In this document: one piece after another, positions 8,513 to 18,416 of the stretch
Layout: every line of letters starts with the position of its first letter
How positions within the stretch are numbered: the stretch's first letter is position 1
Source: Sphingobacteruim zhuxiongii
GTDB lineage: Bacteria; Bacteroidota; Bacteroidia; Sphingobacteriales; Sphingobacteriaceae
Assembly (NCBI RefSeq): GCF_009557615.1
Contig: NZ_CP045652.1
Location: 496,001 to 560,000 of the forward strand
Length of the DNA: 64,000 nucleotides
Direction: 5' to 3'
The notes under the pieces: model-generated
Databases searched by the model: none
What the model was told of the DNA's origin: nothing
The model's input: the letters and a program-made list of their open reading frames with translations, nothing else
Translations under genes and position numbers: made by a program

Positions 8513-9943
8513 CTATTTTAATACGTCTAATAATTTAAACATTTGCTGACGCATACGCGTTGCTCCACCGTGGTAGTTGTTCAGCAATAGGGAGAAGGTG
8601 TATTCATTTCCGTCTGCCGCTTTTTGATAGCCTGTATAGCCTAAAGTTCCACCAATGGTGCCGCTTTTCATACTCATTCCATTGATTGTAGGCAGGCTTT
8701 TTTTGAACTCCGGAAACCAAGGTCTTCCTAATGCATACCGCATGATGCGTGCTAATGCATTGCTAGTAACGCGGTTTTGAGGCGATAGGCCCGAACCATC
8801 GTAAGTTTTTATCTCTCCAACAGGTAACTTCAATTTATTTTCCCAGTATTTTGCGACTAAAGAAGCAGCGTCCTCAGTTTCGTATTTATTGGCAGAGATT
8901 CCGCCGATTACTTTCAATATCGCTTCACCATATAAATTGATACTCTTTTGATTGAACCAATGAATAATCTCGATAAGCTTAGGCGACTGCAGTGTTAATA
9001 TTTTTTGTTTGTTTACATCCCAATTTTGTACTCCAGCATTTTTTAAAAGTGTCGCTGTCGTAATCAAGCTGTCGGCTACGATAATGGAATCTGCTGTTAA
9101 TGCTTTTGATAGGTCGTGAACGAGACTGTAGGCAGGGTCTGGAGTAGAAAGTTCAATTGTTTTTTTTAAATCTGCGGCATATGTTCCACGTAGATAAATA
9201 GTGCTTGAGTACGGCGCCGAGTAACCATAAACATTGTCTCCTGAGCCATTAGCGCCAGTTTTTACTTCGTTAATTACTTGATAGTTTGTCGGGATGTTAT
9301 GTGATTTTATGCTTGTCAGGCTGCCTGGACGTGCAGCGTTGAAATCTACTTCGTAGCTGTTTTCTTTCCAGTTGAGAGCAGATACACCTGTTCCATAATA
9401 ATTGCCCATGTCTGTCCACATCCAAGTGCCTGGAACTTGATTGCCATTATAAAACTTATCGTCAGCGATTACTAAACCATTGATTTGTTTTATACCGAGC
9501 TCCATGATTGCGGACTTCCATCTCTTTAATATGGTCTCCGCATTATGCGTTGGAAATCGATCACTTCCTAAGGTTGGGTCACCAAATCCTTCGACGATTA
9601 GGTTTCCATTCAACGTTCCTACGGAATCAATTGTTCCCGTGTAGTATAAATGTGTTGGAAAAGTGTAATCAGGGCCTAATAGATCTAATGCGGTTATAGA
9701 GGTCATTACCTTCAAAGTTGATGCTGTAGGAAGGCCAATTTTGGCGTTATCTTCAAATACGATTTCTCCGGTTTTTGAATTGATAACGGTCAATGAAGCA
9801 ACCCCATTTGCTAAAGAAGGTGCTGTTTTGAATTGTTGATAGGCGTTTTGGATTTTTGTATTTGCCTGTTGTGCGAATGTAGTTTCAATTCCCGCAACGA
9901 CTAAAATAGCTGATAGACAAAGACAAGAAAAAAATCTTCTCAT
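8513..9943 (-). CDS. dacB: D-alanyl-D-alanine carboxypeptidase/endopeptidase, PBP4 type (DacB)
   Basis: This is a periplasmic class C penicillin-binding protein that trims or cleaves D-Ala peptide bonds in peptidoglycan. With the chosen start it has a signal peptide (MRRFFSCLCLSAILVV, cleavage near FAQQ) and about 476 residues. Active-site motifs are STLK (Ser75, Lys78), the DGSGLSPQN segment that carries the SxN element, and KSG in SMKSGTIGG replacing the usual KTG. In-frame starts also exist at 9961 and 9982; 9943 gives the cleanest signal peptide and lies just after an imperfect -7 box. The gene starts a minus-strand run dacB-maeB-ruvA. Confidence 0.9.
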   Translation of the reverse strand: MRRFFSCLCLSAILVVAGIETTFAQQANTKIQNAYQQFKTAPSLANGVASLTVINSKTGEIVFEDNAKIGLPTASTLKVMTSITALDLLGPDYTFPTHLYYTGTIDSVGTLNGNLIVEGFGDPTLGSDRFPTHNAETILKRWKSAIMELGIKQINGLVIADDKFYNGNQVPGTWMWTDMGNYYGTGVSALNWKENSYEVDFNAARPGSLTSIKSHNIPTNYQVINEVKTGANGSGDNVYGYSAPYSSTIYLRGTYAADLKKTIELSTPDPAYSLVHDLSKALTADSIIVADSLITTATLLKNAGVQNWDVNKQKILTLQSPKLIEIIHWFNQKSINLYGEAILKVIGGISANKYETEDAASLVAKYWENKLKLPVGEIKTYDGSGLSPQNRVTSNALARIMRYALGRPWFPEFKKSLPTINGMSMKSGTIGGTLGYTGYQKAADGNEYTFSLLLNNYHGGATRMRQQMFKLLDVLK

Positions 9944-10050
9944 AAAGAGCAAATATCGCATTATAGTACACAAGTAGTACATTATAATTGTAAAATTTCA
10001 ATTCTATGATGAAGTAAAACTTTTAATTAGTATAGTTTTTATAACTTGCG

Positions 10051-11847
10051 ATGATTATTAAAAATAACGTAATGAATTACATCGAAAAATTAGCTTCCAT
10101 CCGTCTGGTGATGAAAGAAAAGGGTGTAGATGCCTATATTATTCCTTCCTCCGATCCACATATCAGTGAGTACCTTCCAGATCGTTACAAATGTATTGCA
10201 TGGACCTCCGGTTTCAATGGCTCGGCAGGCACTTTAGTGATTACACAAGATTTTGCAGGTCTTTGGACTGACTCTCGATACTTTGTGCAGGCCAATGAAC
10301 AGCTTGCAGGTACCGGCTTTGAATTAGTGAAATTACAAGCCCAAGGACGCCCCGAGTATGTAACATGGTTGGCTAATAAATTAGAAAAAGGTCAGTTAGT
10401 AGCATTTGATGGTAATTTAGCAGCAGTTGCAGTTGCGCAAGCCGTTCAAGCGGAGTTGCTACCTTTGGGAATTCAAGTTGATGGTCATATTGATATTCTA
10501 GCGGATATTTGGGAAGGACGTCCAGCTTTGCCAACGGCAAAAGCCTATCTCTTGAAAGAAGAAACGACTGGTCAAAGTACCAAGTCGAAATTATCCGCAA
10601 TTCGTGAGAAACTTAAAGCGAAGCGTACATCAACACATTTTGTATCATCCTTAGATGATTTGGCATGGATTTTAAATATTCGAGGAAATGATGTCAAATG
10701 TAATCCAGTCGTATTAGGCTTCCTATTGATTGATGGTGATAAAAACACGCTATTTATTCAGTCAGGTAAACTTGATGAACTTGATGTTGCAAATTTGAAT
10801 GCTTCAGGTGTTGATGTTCTTGATTACGAAAAAGCTTTTGAAGCAATTCGTCAGATTAAATCGGAGAACATTTTATTGGATCCAAAGCGTACTTGTTTTG
10901 CTATTTATGATGCGGTACCAAATTCGGTGAAGATCATCGAAGAAATGAATCCTTCAACACTATTGAAAGCTGTTAAAAATAAAGTAGAATTAGCTCATAC
11001 ACGTAACGCCATGCGTAAGGATGGGGTTGCGTTAACCAAATTCTTTAAATGGTTAGAAGAGAATGTTGGTTCAGAGACTCTAAGTGAGATCTCGATCGCT
11101 GAACGCTTACAGCAATTCCGCTCGGAATTAGACGGTTTTGTTGATATTTCTTTCGATACCATTGCCGGATATTTAGAACATGGCGCTTTACCACATTATA
11201 AGGCGACCGAAGAAAGTAATGCGACTTTGAAACCTGAAGGTCTGTTATTGGTCGACTCTGGTGGTCAGTATGTCGATGGGACAACAGATATTACACGCGT
11301 TATATCGTTAGGAAATATAAAGCCAGAGGAACGTATTGACTATACACTTGTCTTGAAAGGTACCATTGAAGGTTCTACAGCTATTTTCCCGAAAGGAACA
11401 CGCGGATATCAGATTGATGCGATTACTAGACATCCTCTTTGGGATAAGTTACGTAATTATGGTCATGGTACTGGTCATGGTGTTGGCTTTTTCTTAAATG
11501 TTCATGAAGGCCCTCACGTATTCAACAGCGCTGCAATTGATATCGCCGTTGAAGAGGGAATGATCACTTCGATTGAACCTGGTTTATATCGTGAAGGACA
11601 GTATGGAATTCGTATTGAGAACCTTGTACATTCAAAAACAATTGAAAGCAATTACTTTGGTGAGTTTATGGATTTTGAAACGCTGACGGTTTGTTATATT
11701 GCGACAGACCTAGTCGATAAATCTATTTTAGATCAGAAACATGTTGATTGGTTGAACCAGTATAACAGCTGGGTGTTTGATCAGTTGAGTCCTAGTCTAA
11801 CAGCGGATGAAAAATCTTGGTTAGCGGATAAGACAAAAGCAATTTAG
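10051..11847 (+). CDS. pepP: Xaa-Pro aminopeptidase (aminopeptidase P, M24B family)
   Basis: This is a cytoplasmic metallopeptidase that removes the N-terminal residue from peptides with proline in second position. The 598-residue length fits the three-domain, eukaryotic-like aminopeptidase P: two creatinase-type N-terminal domains, then the pita-bread catalytic domain from about residue 310. Metal ligands can be seen in LLVDSGGQYVDGTTDITR (two Asp), GHGTGHGVG (His), SIEPG and IRIENL (two Glu). The N-terminus reads DAYIIPSSDPHISEY, a family hallmark. A second in-frame ATG at 10072 is an equally good start. The gene is monocistronic, with a terminator 20 bases downstream. Confidence 0.94.
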   Translation: MIIKNNVMNYIEKLASIRLVMKEKGVDAYIIPSSDPHISEYLPDRYKCIAWTSGFNGSAGTLVITQDFAGLWTDSRYFVQANEQLAGTGFELVKLQAQGRPEYVTWLANKLEKGQLVAFDGNLAAVAVAQAVQAELLPLGIQVDGHIDILADIWEGRPALPTAKAYLLKEETTGQSTKSKLSAIREKLKAKRTSTHFVSSLDDLAWILNIRGNDVKCNPVVLGFLLIDGDKNTLFIQSGKLDELDVANLNASGVDVLDYEKAFEAIRQIKSENILLDPKRTCFAIYDAVPNSVKIIEEMNPSTLLKAVKNKVELAHTRNAMRKDGVALTKFFKWLEENVGSETLSEISIAERLQQFRSELDGFVDISFDTIAGYLEHGALPHYKATEESNATLKPEGLLLVDSGGQYVDGTTDITRVISLGNIKPEERIDYTLVLKGTIEGSTAIFPKGTRGYQIDAITRHPLWDKLRNYGHGTGHGVGFFLNVHEGPHVFNSAAIDIAVEEGMITSIEPGLYREGQYGIRIENLVHSKTIESNYFGEFMDFETLTVCYIATDLVDKSILDQKHVDWLNQYNSWVFDQLSPSLTADEKSWLADKTKAI

Positions 11848-11867
11848 TAATTATAATTAGCAAATAT

Positions 11868-11892
11868 AAAAAGCCCTGAACAGGGCTTTTTT
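11868..11892 (+). terminator. Rho-independent terminator of pepP
   Basis: AAAAGCCCT / AGGGCTTTT hairpin with a GAAC loop and a T tract directly after it. Confidence 0.9.
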
Positions 11893-12013
11893 CATTTTTA
11901 AATGAATTGTAATTATCACACGTATTGTTCTTCTATATTGCCTTTGTGAATCAAATATTTCATCTGGACTGTCTATTCTTGTATGGAGCCATGACTGAGT
12001 ACCCATAAAATGA

Positions 12014-12044
12014 AAAGCGTCTATAACACAGTTATAGACGCTTT
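12014..12044 (-). terminator. Terminator of rpsO
   Basis: Perfect 14-bp inverted repeat (12014-12027 and 12031-12044) with a three-base loop, followed on the minus strand by CTTTTCATTTT. It lies 22 bases past the rpsO stop. Confidence 0.85.
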
Positions 12045-12066
12045 CAAAAGCTTTTTACTAAAAAGC

Positions 12067-12345
12067 TTACTTGATAATATCACGTAAACCTAATCCTTTA
12101 ATAATAGCACGGTATCTTTCGATATCCTTTTTGTACAGATAAGCTAATAATGAACGACGTTTACCTACTAATTTTTGTAGAGAACGTTGTGTGTTAAAAT
12201 CTTTTCTGTTGTTTTTTAAGTGCCCTGTTAAGTGAGCAATTCTCTTAGTGAATAAAGCTACTTGTCCTTCTGCAGAACCAGTGTTTGCTGCTGCACCTGC
12301 AAATTCTGCGAAGATGTCAGCTTTGTACTCTTTACTTAAATACAT
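12067..12345 (-). CDS. rpsO: 30S ribosomal protein S15
   Basis: S15 binds the central domain of 16S rRNA and forms bridge B4 to the large subunit. The 92-residue protein has the family core: GSAEGQVALFTKRIAHLTGHLKNN in part, then KDFNTQRSLQKLVGKRRSLLAYL and the C-terminal RYRAIIKGLGLR. Length is as expected. It is monocistronic with its own -7 box at 12389-12396 and terminator at 12014-12044. In many bacteria rpsO lies next to pnp; here pnp is about 10 kb away. Confidence 0.97.
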   Translation of the reverse strand: MYLSKEYKADIFAEFAGAAANTGSAEGQVALFTKRIAHLTGHLKNNRKDFNTQRSLQKLVGKRRSLLAYLYKKDIERYRAIIKGLGLRDIIK

Positions 12346-12388
12346 TCTTGAATAATATTGAAGCGTTAAAAAAATTATTAATTGGCTG

Positions 12389-12396
12389 CAAAGATA
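12389..12396 (-). promoter_or_regulatory. -7 promoter box of rpsO
   Basis: On the minus strand the sequence reads TATCTTTG, a full match to TAnnTTTG. It lies 43 bases upstream of the rpsO ATG, giving a leader of about 37 bases. Confidence 0.72.
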
Positions 12397-12439
12397 GCAT
12401 GTCCAATTGGATTCTTAAAATTTATTTCTAGAGTTTGTT

Positions 12440-12462
12440 TAAAAACAGGCATTTAAGCCTAT
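12440..12462 (-). terminator. Weak terminator after the NagX-like gene
   Basis: On the minus strand, AGGC-TTAAAT-GCCT is followed by GTTTTT immediately after the stop codon. The stem is only four base pairs, so efficiency is doubtful. Confidence 0.35.
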
Positions 12463-13673
12463 TAAACTTTAATATAGATTCTTTTTTTGTCAAGCCAGTA
12501 ACATATCACCCACATAAATGCTAGAAATACAAGAGAGTAGGCGAACGAACCTACTTCTGGAGGTCCGGGTAATTGTGCACAAACATTTTTGTAAAACCAA
12601 CTCAGTGGACTGCTGAAAATTGCTTCGCCGGCTTCGTTAGTTCCAGCTGGTATGCGAATCAATCCTAAGGCTTTTGGTAGTAATCCGCTTAATACAAAGA
12701 TAAATAATGGGTTTTTTCCAAACACATCGAAGAACTGTGTTAATTTGTTTTTTACTCCTTGAACTTCGATATACCAAATCATTCCACCAATCGTCATGAT
12801 ACCTAGACCTGTAGTATAAAGAACATAGGAACTAGTCCATATCTTTTTGTTGATTGGGAATCCTAAAGACCATGCCCATGCAAGTACTACAAGGATAAAT
12901 CCGGTTACAAATAGTCCCGATAGTAATTTAAAGTGAGGCTCATTACTTGCTGGAACCTTTGTCCAAAGCCAATTAACCGAGCCATGGTTTTTAATAAATA
13001 CGCCTGCCAAGTATCCGAATACAACTTGTACTATAGCAGGTAAAGTGCTCATTAAACCTTCTGGATCGAATGGAATGCCCTCACCTTTATACATATGCGC
13101 AACGCCTAGGATAGCTTTATCATAGTTTGTCCCAAACCAAGATTCCAGAGAATAAGGATCTCCTGTTCCTAAAAATGCACATAAGCCCCAATAGGATAAA
13201 AGTATAATGGCGGAAATATAGATCAGGTTTCGAGGCTTAAAGTAGTAAGCTAATACCGATGCAAAGAAGTATGCAATTGCTATTCTTTGCAAAACACCTA
13301 ATATGCGAACACCTTTTTCAGGGTCGGTACTGCTAACCCAATCCCTAAATTGTAATGTGCCATCGACCCATTGTACAAAAGGAAACCAATTTAACCCTAA
13401 ACCAATTAAGAATATAAGGATTGTTCGCTTAATTACTTTCTTCCAAAATATAGCGTCACCTGCTTCTTGCAAACGAGGGATGACAAAAGACATGGCATTC
13501 CCTACAGCAAACAAGAAAAATGGAAATACTAAGTCGGTAGGTGTGCATCCATGCCATGGAGCATGTTTCAGAGGGGCGAACATATGCGACCAGGTACCTG
13601 GATTGTTCACCATGATCATCAGAGCGACTGTAGCACCCCGAAATACATCTAAGGAGTAATAACGTTGTTTCAT
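12462..13673 (-). CDS. NagX/HGSNAT-like membrane acyltransferase family protein (COG4299, DUF5009)
   Basis: The 403-residue protein has about ten hydrophobic segments and opens with YYSLDVFRGATVALMIMVNNPG, the signature of the bacterial relatives of heparan-alpha-glucosaminide N-acetyltransferase. The following HAPWHGCTPTDLVFPFFLF contains the conserved histidine and TDLVFP motif. In Bacteroidota and Shewanella these proteins often sit in N-acetylglucosamine loci under the name NagX; whether they transport or acylate the sugar is unsettled. Here it is divergent from a ROK regulator and SusCD pair, which supports a link to amino-sugar or glycan use, but that is an inference. Confidence 0.85.
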   Translation of the reverse strand: MKQRYYSLDVFRGATVALMIMVNNPGTWSHMFAPLKHAPWHGCTPTDLVFPFFLFAVGNAMSFVIPRLQEAGDAIFWKKVIKRTILIFLIGLGLNWFPFVQWVDGTLQFRDWVSSTDPEKGVRILGVLQRIAIAYFFASVLAYYFKPRNLIYISAIILLSYWGLCAFLGTGDPYSLESWFGTNYDKAILGVAHMYKGEGIPFDPEGLMSTLPAIVQVVFGYLAGVFIKNHGSVNWLWTKVPASNEPHFKLLSGLFVTGFILVVLAWAWSLGFPINKKIWTSSYVLYTTGLGIMTIGGMIWYIEVQGVKNKLTQFFDVFGKNPLFIFVLSGLLPKALGLIRIPAGTNEAGEAIFSSPLSWFYKNVCAQLPGPPEVGSFAYSLVFLAFMWVICYWLDKKRIYIKV

Positions 13674-13879
13674 AGCTAATAATTGAAACGAAGTTACAAT
13701 TATTAGGCGTATTGGAGGTGTTTTAGAAGTTTTTTGACGAAACGGAAAATGGGTTAGCGTAGAAATTAAACCACAATAAATTAGGTATGCTACGAATACT
13801 TATTAAATAATTTAAGAAGTATTTGGATGTTATATAATTTTTAATTTAACTTTACCATAATATTACCAAACCATAAAAC

Positions 13880-15055
13880 GTGGACAAGCTAAAATTATCG
13901 ATAATCAGGCGTTTATATTTCGCAGGTGCGCAATCGATTGCGGAGATTAGCTCTGCTGTTGGTAAGAGTGTACCGAATATTACAGCATCAATCAACCAGC
14001 TTGTGGAAGCAAATATTGTTGTTCAGAATGGATTAGCGCCGTCGACTGGGGGGAGAAGGGCTGCTAGCTTTGTTTTGAATGCTGAAGCGCTTCCTTCTAT
14101 TCTATCGGTTGCGGTTGACCAATATTATACTTCTGTCGTTGTTTTAGATTTTGCAAATAAACCTAGGACAGAAGTCTTAACAGAAAACATTCGATTAGCT
14201 GAGCAAGACGCCTTTGTTAAAATATGCTCGTTGATTTCAAAAGCAATGGAGCGTGTAAAGAAGGATTCTGTTTTTATGATTGCACTAACGATCCCAGGTT
14301 TTGTGGATAGTTTGGAAGGAATTAACAATTCTTTCGCTACAGACACGCCATTATTTGACATCGGGGGGAACATTGAAAAAGAATTCGACCTTCCAACGTT
14401 TGTTGAGAATGACTCTACTGCGATCGCTATTGCTGAATATAATTTCGGACAAGGAACGGATGCTAAGGACGTAATGGTGGTCAACTTGAATTGGGGAGTA
14501 GGTTTAGGGATGATTATCGATGGTGATTTGTACAGAGGACACAGTGGTTACGCTGGAGAGTTTAGTCATATCCCGCTTTCGAATATGAGTAAGCTATGTT
14601 CATGCGGAAAGAAAGGTTGTTTGGAAGTCGAAGCTTCCTTAATCGCGGCAAGAGATTCGGCAAATGAGATGTTAGCTTCCGGAGAAGAATCTGTTTTACA
14701 ATCATCATACGCACAAAAGGGATTCATTACAGGCGACGAACTTTTAGAAGCATCCAATGGAGGAGATCAATTAGCAATTAAAGCAGTACGTAGGATTGGT
14801 TACATGCTAGGAAAGGGAATAGCGACCTTGATTCACATTATTAATCCAGAAAAGGTTGTCATTTCTGGACGCGGAGCAAAAGCTAAGCGGGTTTTATTAC
14901 CGGAGATACAAAGTGCGGTTTTAGAGTTCGCAATTCCAAGACTTTCTAAAAACACCAAAATAGAGTTCTCTGATATAACAAATGTACAACTACTAGGATC
15001 CTGTTGTGTCGCTGTGGCCAACATGGACAAAACCATAATGAAAGCAATTAACTGA
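13880..15055 (+). CDS. ROK family transcriptional regulator with N-terminal helix-turn-helix
   Basis: Residues 1-70 form a winged helix (SIAEISSAVGKSVPNITASINQL is the recognition region), followed by a ROK sugar-kinase-like domain. The zinc motif CSCGKKGCLE is intact, as are VENDSTA and GEFSHIPL, which line the sugar site in this family. The phosphate loop reads NWGVGLG rather than the usual LGTGVGGG, so kinase activity is doubtful and a sugar-sensing repressor is more likely. The start must be GTG 13880 because an in-frame TAA sits at 13874-13876. SusC starts only 23 bases after the stop, so the regulator is the first gene of the SusCD operon. Confidence 0.9.
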   Translation: MDKLKLSIIRRLYFAGAQSIAEISSAVGKSVPNITASINQLVEANIVVQNGLAPSTGGRRAASFVLNAEALPSILSVAVDQYYTSVVVLDFANKPRTEVLTENIRLAEQDAFVKICSLISKAMERVKKDSVFMIALTIPGFVDSLEGINNSFATDTPLFDIGGNIEKEFDLPTFVENDSTAIAIAEYNFGQGTDAKDVMVVNLNWGVGLGMIIDGDLYRGHSGYAGEFSHIPLSNMSKLCSCGKKGCLEVEASLIAARDSANEMLASGEESVLQSSYAQKGFITGDELLEASNGGDQLAIKAVRRIGYMLGKGIATLIHIINPEKVVISGRGAKAKRVLLPEIQSAVLEFAIPRLSKNTKIEFSDITNVQLLGSCCVAVANMDKTIMKAIN

Positions 15056-15078
15056 ATTATAATTTTAAAACATCAACA

Positions 15079-18000
15079 ATGAGCAATTTTTACTTAAAAT
15101 GTTGCAGTCTATCGTTACTTATGTTCTTAGGCATAACAACGATTTTCGCACAACAAGCTGTTACTGGAAAAGTAACAGACGGTAATACAGGAGTTGCGGG
15201 CGTAAGTGTGACGGTGATTGGGACGACACGTGGAGGACAAACTGATGCCAATGGTAACTATTCTGTAGAAGCGGCAAATGGAGAAAAACTTCGTTTTTCC
15301 ATAATTGGTTATGGGACGCAAACGATTACTGTTTCGTCAAGAACGCATGACGTAGTCTTACAATCAGACGAAGGAAACATTGATGAGGTGGTCGTGACTG
15401 CCATGGGAATTAAGCGTGCTCCAAAGGAGTTGGGCTATGCGATGAGCACCGTAGAATCAAAGGAACTTACTAAAACGGGTTCTCCGAACTTTGCAGGTGC
15501 TTTATATGGAAAGGCTCCAGGAGTTCGAGTTTCTGCGGCTCCAGGAGGTGCAACTTCCGGAATCAATATCAACGTGCGTGGGATTAACTCAATCACAGGA
15601 AATTCACAACCTTTAGTTATCATAGACGGAGTGCCAATGCGTCAAAGCACATTTAATAACTCTGACTACTGGGGTGATCAGCGCGCGAGAGGTAATGGAT
15701 TAGAGGATTTAAACCCTGAAGATATCGAATCAATATCTATCTTAAAAGGAGCGTCTGCGGCTGCTCTTTATGGATCGGAAGCGATGAACGGTGTTGTATT
15801 GGTGACGACCAAATCAGGAAAAGGTGGACAGGGTTTTTCAGTTGATTTCAATGCAACGTATACGCATGATCAAATTGCGTATTTGCCAAGATTTCAAGAC
15901 GTAAGAGGACCTGGTTTTCATTTAGGGTACAATAACAGTGGCCAATCACCAGATATGTTCGTCTATTATCCAGACAATATGGCTGTTGATGGAGTAAAAA
16001 GGGGAGTGATGGCATCGTCGATAAACTTCGGGCCAAAGTTCGATGGTCAACCTATTGTTTCTTGGGATGGTCAAGTAAGACCTTATGTTGCGCAAAATGC
16101 ATATGGAAAACTTTTCAACAACCCTAATAATACTATTTTCAACTTAGCGATCGGTCATGCTACCGATAATTCGAATACTCGTATTTCATTTACGAGACAG
16201 GATAATCAGATGACGGCTCTTGATTCTTATAATAAAAAGAATATTGCGAGTTTAAATAGTTCTGTAACGCTTTGGAAGAAGTTGAAAAATGATATCGTTA
16301 TTAACTATATAAATCAAAATACACATAATCGTCCATTACTTACTGACAGGTTGATTAACAACTTTACAGGGATGATTTCAACCTTCGACAATCCAGACTG
16401 GTATCTTGATAAATACAAAACTAGTTTAGGCTATAAATTTGTTGATGGTACGAATCCAAGTTTGACACCAGAAGAAAATTTGGTGTATAATGGCTACAAA
16501 GCAGATGTGTTATCTTACATGTGGGATACAAAAGCTAAAAAATACGACGAATATTCAAATCGAGTTTTAGCTTCCTATACAGCTACTTGGAACGTAATTG
16601 AAGACTTAGATTTGAGAGCAAGATTTTCTGCCGATGTAACATCTCAAAGATTTGAAGACAAACAACCTACCGAAAAGCCGTTAGCTTACGAATACACCGG
16701 TTCTTTTTCTATTGGGAATCAAAACGCTAACGTCTACTACACCGATTTATTAGCTACCTATCGTAAGAACCTTACTGACGATCTTAAATTGGGTGTTAAC
16801 CTAGGTTATACGGCAACAAAGACAGATGACACTTACGTTCAATCAGAAACAGATGGCGGTTTGAGTGCTAGAGATTGGTTTGATCTAAATGCTTCTTATA
16901 ACTTAGTGAAGCGCAATGATCGCTTCAATTACCGTAATAGAATGCTACGTGATGCATTCTTTGGAACATTGAATTTCAACTTCAAAGATTATTGGTTTGT
17001 TGAAGGAACCTTGAGAAGAGAAAGAATTTCAACAATGCATCCAGACAGAAATGTACTATACTACCCTTCTGTAAACAGCAGTTTGATTTTGAATGAAGCT
17101 TTTTCTTTGCCAGAAATCTTTAATTATGCAAAGCTTCGCGCTTCGTACGGTATTGTGGGTAACTACCCAGATATTTATAAAAGCGCATTATTTTATGATC
17201 AAAAAAGTTTAGGTACGCAACGTTTAGATGGACCATCGGTGATCTATGCTACAGTTCCAACTGCAGATTTTGGAAATGAGGATATTAAACCAGAGACAAA
17301 GCGTGAATTTGAAATCGGTTTGGAAGCACGTTTACTAAACAGTCGATTAGGATTTGATATTACCTATTATGATGGCTTAATTAAAGACCAAATCTTAAAT
17401 TATTCCTTAGCATATTCTTCGGGAGCGAAATCTGTACTGGCGAATGTTGGTACACTAAGCAATAAAGGTTGGGAATTTGCCATCAATGGTACGCCTGTGA
17501 AAACATCAGATTTTACTTGGACATCAGTGTTGAACTTTTCGATGAACAAGAATAAGATTTTAGAATTGCCAGGAGGTGCAGGATTACTATTACATAGAGA
17601 TTATGATGGCGCTGCTGCACAATTAGTGTCAAGAGTCGGTCAACCTATGGGTGATATTATGGTTCGTCCGGTTGAAACCGATCCTAATGGTAACAAAATT
17701 GTATCGGCAAGTGGCTTGCATCAAATTGATGGAAATAGCTGGATTAAAGTTGGTAACGCAATGCCTAAAGCCGTTGGCGGTTTTATGAATACCTTCTCTT
17801 ACAAGAATATTACTTTGGACGCGCTTATTGATTTCCGTTGGGGAGGATACGCCATGCCAACGGGTATTAATTGGATGAAGAGTAGAGGTTTGCTTGAAGA
17901 AACACTGACCGCTATGGACGAAGAACACGGTGGATTAAGTTACTATAAAGATGCGTCTGGTAAAGGTATTGCTTTCACAGGAGCAACAGGTCCTAATGGA

Positions 18001-18405
18001 GAAACGGTTTACCATGATGGTATGCTTATGGACGGAGTCTTGGCGAATGGAGCTAAAAATGATAATATCATTTCACAAGCAACTTATTATGCCAATACTT
18101 ACAATTGGGGAGGTCCACAATATTCGAATTCTCGCTATGAATTGTACGTTCAAAAGAACAACTATATCAAGATGCGTGAAATTTCCTTAGGATATAGATT
18201 ACCTTCATCTTTTACTTCGAAGCTGCGTGCTAAGAATGTTCAAATTTCTGCATTCGGTCGTAATTTATTCTTCTTATACCGTAGTATAAAAGATCTAGAC
18301 CCTGAGCAAATGACAGGTGGTTCAAACTGGATAAATGGAGTTTCAAATGCAGGAACAAGTCCTGCAACAAGAACGTTTGGTTTAATGCTACGTGCTAGCT
18401 TCTAA
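15079..18405 (+). CDS. SusC/RagA family TonB-dependent outer-membrane transporter (cluster 1)
   Basis: This is a glycan importer that forms a lidded complex with a SusD lipoprotein. The 1108-residue protein has a signal peptide ending near IFAQQ, a carboxypeptidase-regulatory-like domain (VTGKVTDGNTGVAGVSV, residues about 27-100), the TonB box region DEVVVTAMGIKR, a plug domain with VRGINSITGNSQPLVIIDG and SILKGASAAALYGSEAMNGV, and a long beta-barrel. It follows the ROK gene after 23 bases and precedes its SusD partner after 11. The substrate cannot be read from the sequence. Confidence 0.95.
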   Translation: MSNFYLKCCSLSLLMFLGITTIFAQQAVTGKVTDGNTGVAGVSVTVIGTTRGGQTDANGNYSVEAANGEKLRFSIIGYGTQTITVSSRTHDVVLQSDEGNIDEVVVTAMGIKRAPKELGYAMSTVESKELTKTGSPNFAGALYGKAPGVRVSAAPGGATSGININVRGINSITGNSQPLVIIDGVPMRQSTFNNSDYWGDQRARGNGLEDLNPEDIESISILKGASAAALYGSEAMNGVVLVTTKSGKGGQGFSVDFNATYTHDQIAYLPRFQDVRGPGFHLGYNNSGQSPDMFVYYPDNMAVDGVKRGVMASSINFGPKFDGQPIVSWDGQVRPYVAQNAYGKLFNNPNNTIFNLAIGHATDNSNTRISFTRQDNQMTALDSYNKKNIASLNSSVTLWKKLKNDIVINYINQNTHNRPLLTDRLINNFTGMISTFDNPDWYLDKYKTSLGYKFVDGTNPSLTPEENLVYNGYKADVLSYMWDTKAKKYDEYSNRVLASYTATWNVIEDLDLRARFSADVTSQRFEDKQPTEKPLAYEYTGSFSIGNQNANVYYTDLLATYRKNLTDDLKLGVNLGYTATKTDDTYVQSETDGGLSARDWFDLNASYNLVKRNDRFNYRNRMLRDAFFGTLNFNFKDYWFVEGTLRRERISTMHPDRNVLYYPSVNSSLILNEAFSLPEIFNYAKLRASYGIVGNYPDIYKSALFYDQKSLGTQRLDGPSVIYATVPTADFGNEDIKPETKREFEIGLEARLLNSRLGFDITYYDGLIKDQILNYSLAYSSGAKSVLANVGTLSNKGWEFAINGTPVKTSDFTWTSVLNFSMNKNKILELPGGAGLLLHRDYDGAAAQLVSRVGQPMGDIMVRPVETDPNGNKIVSASGLHQIDGNSWIKVGNAMPKAVGGFMNTFSYKNITLDALIDFRWGGYAMPTGINWMKSRGLLEETLTAMDEEHGGLSYYKDASGKGIAFTGATGPNGETVYHDGMLMDGVLANGAKNDNIISQATYYANTYNWGGPQYSNSRYELYVQKNNYIKMREISLGYRLPSSFTSKLRAKNVQISAFGRNLFFLYRSIKDLDPEQMTGGSNWINGVSNAGTSPATRTFGLMLRASF

Positions 18406-18416
18406 CAATTAATCTA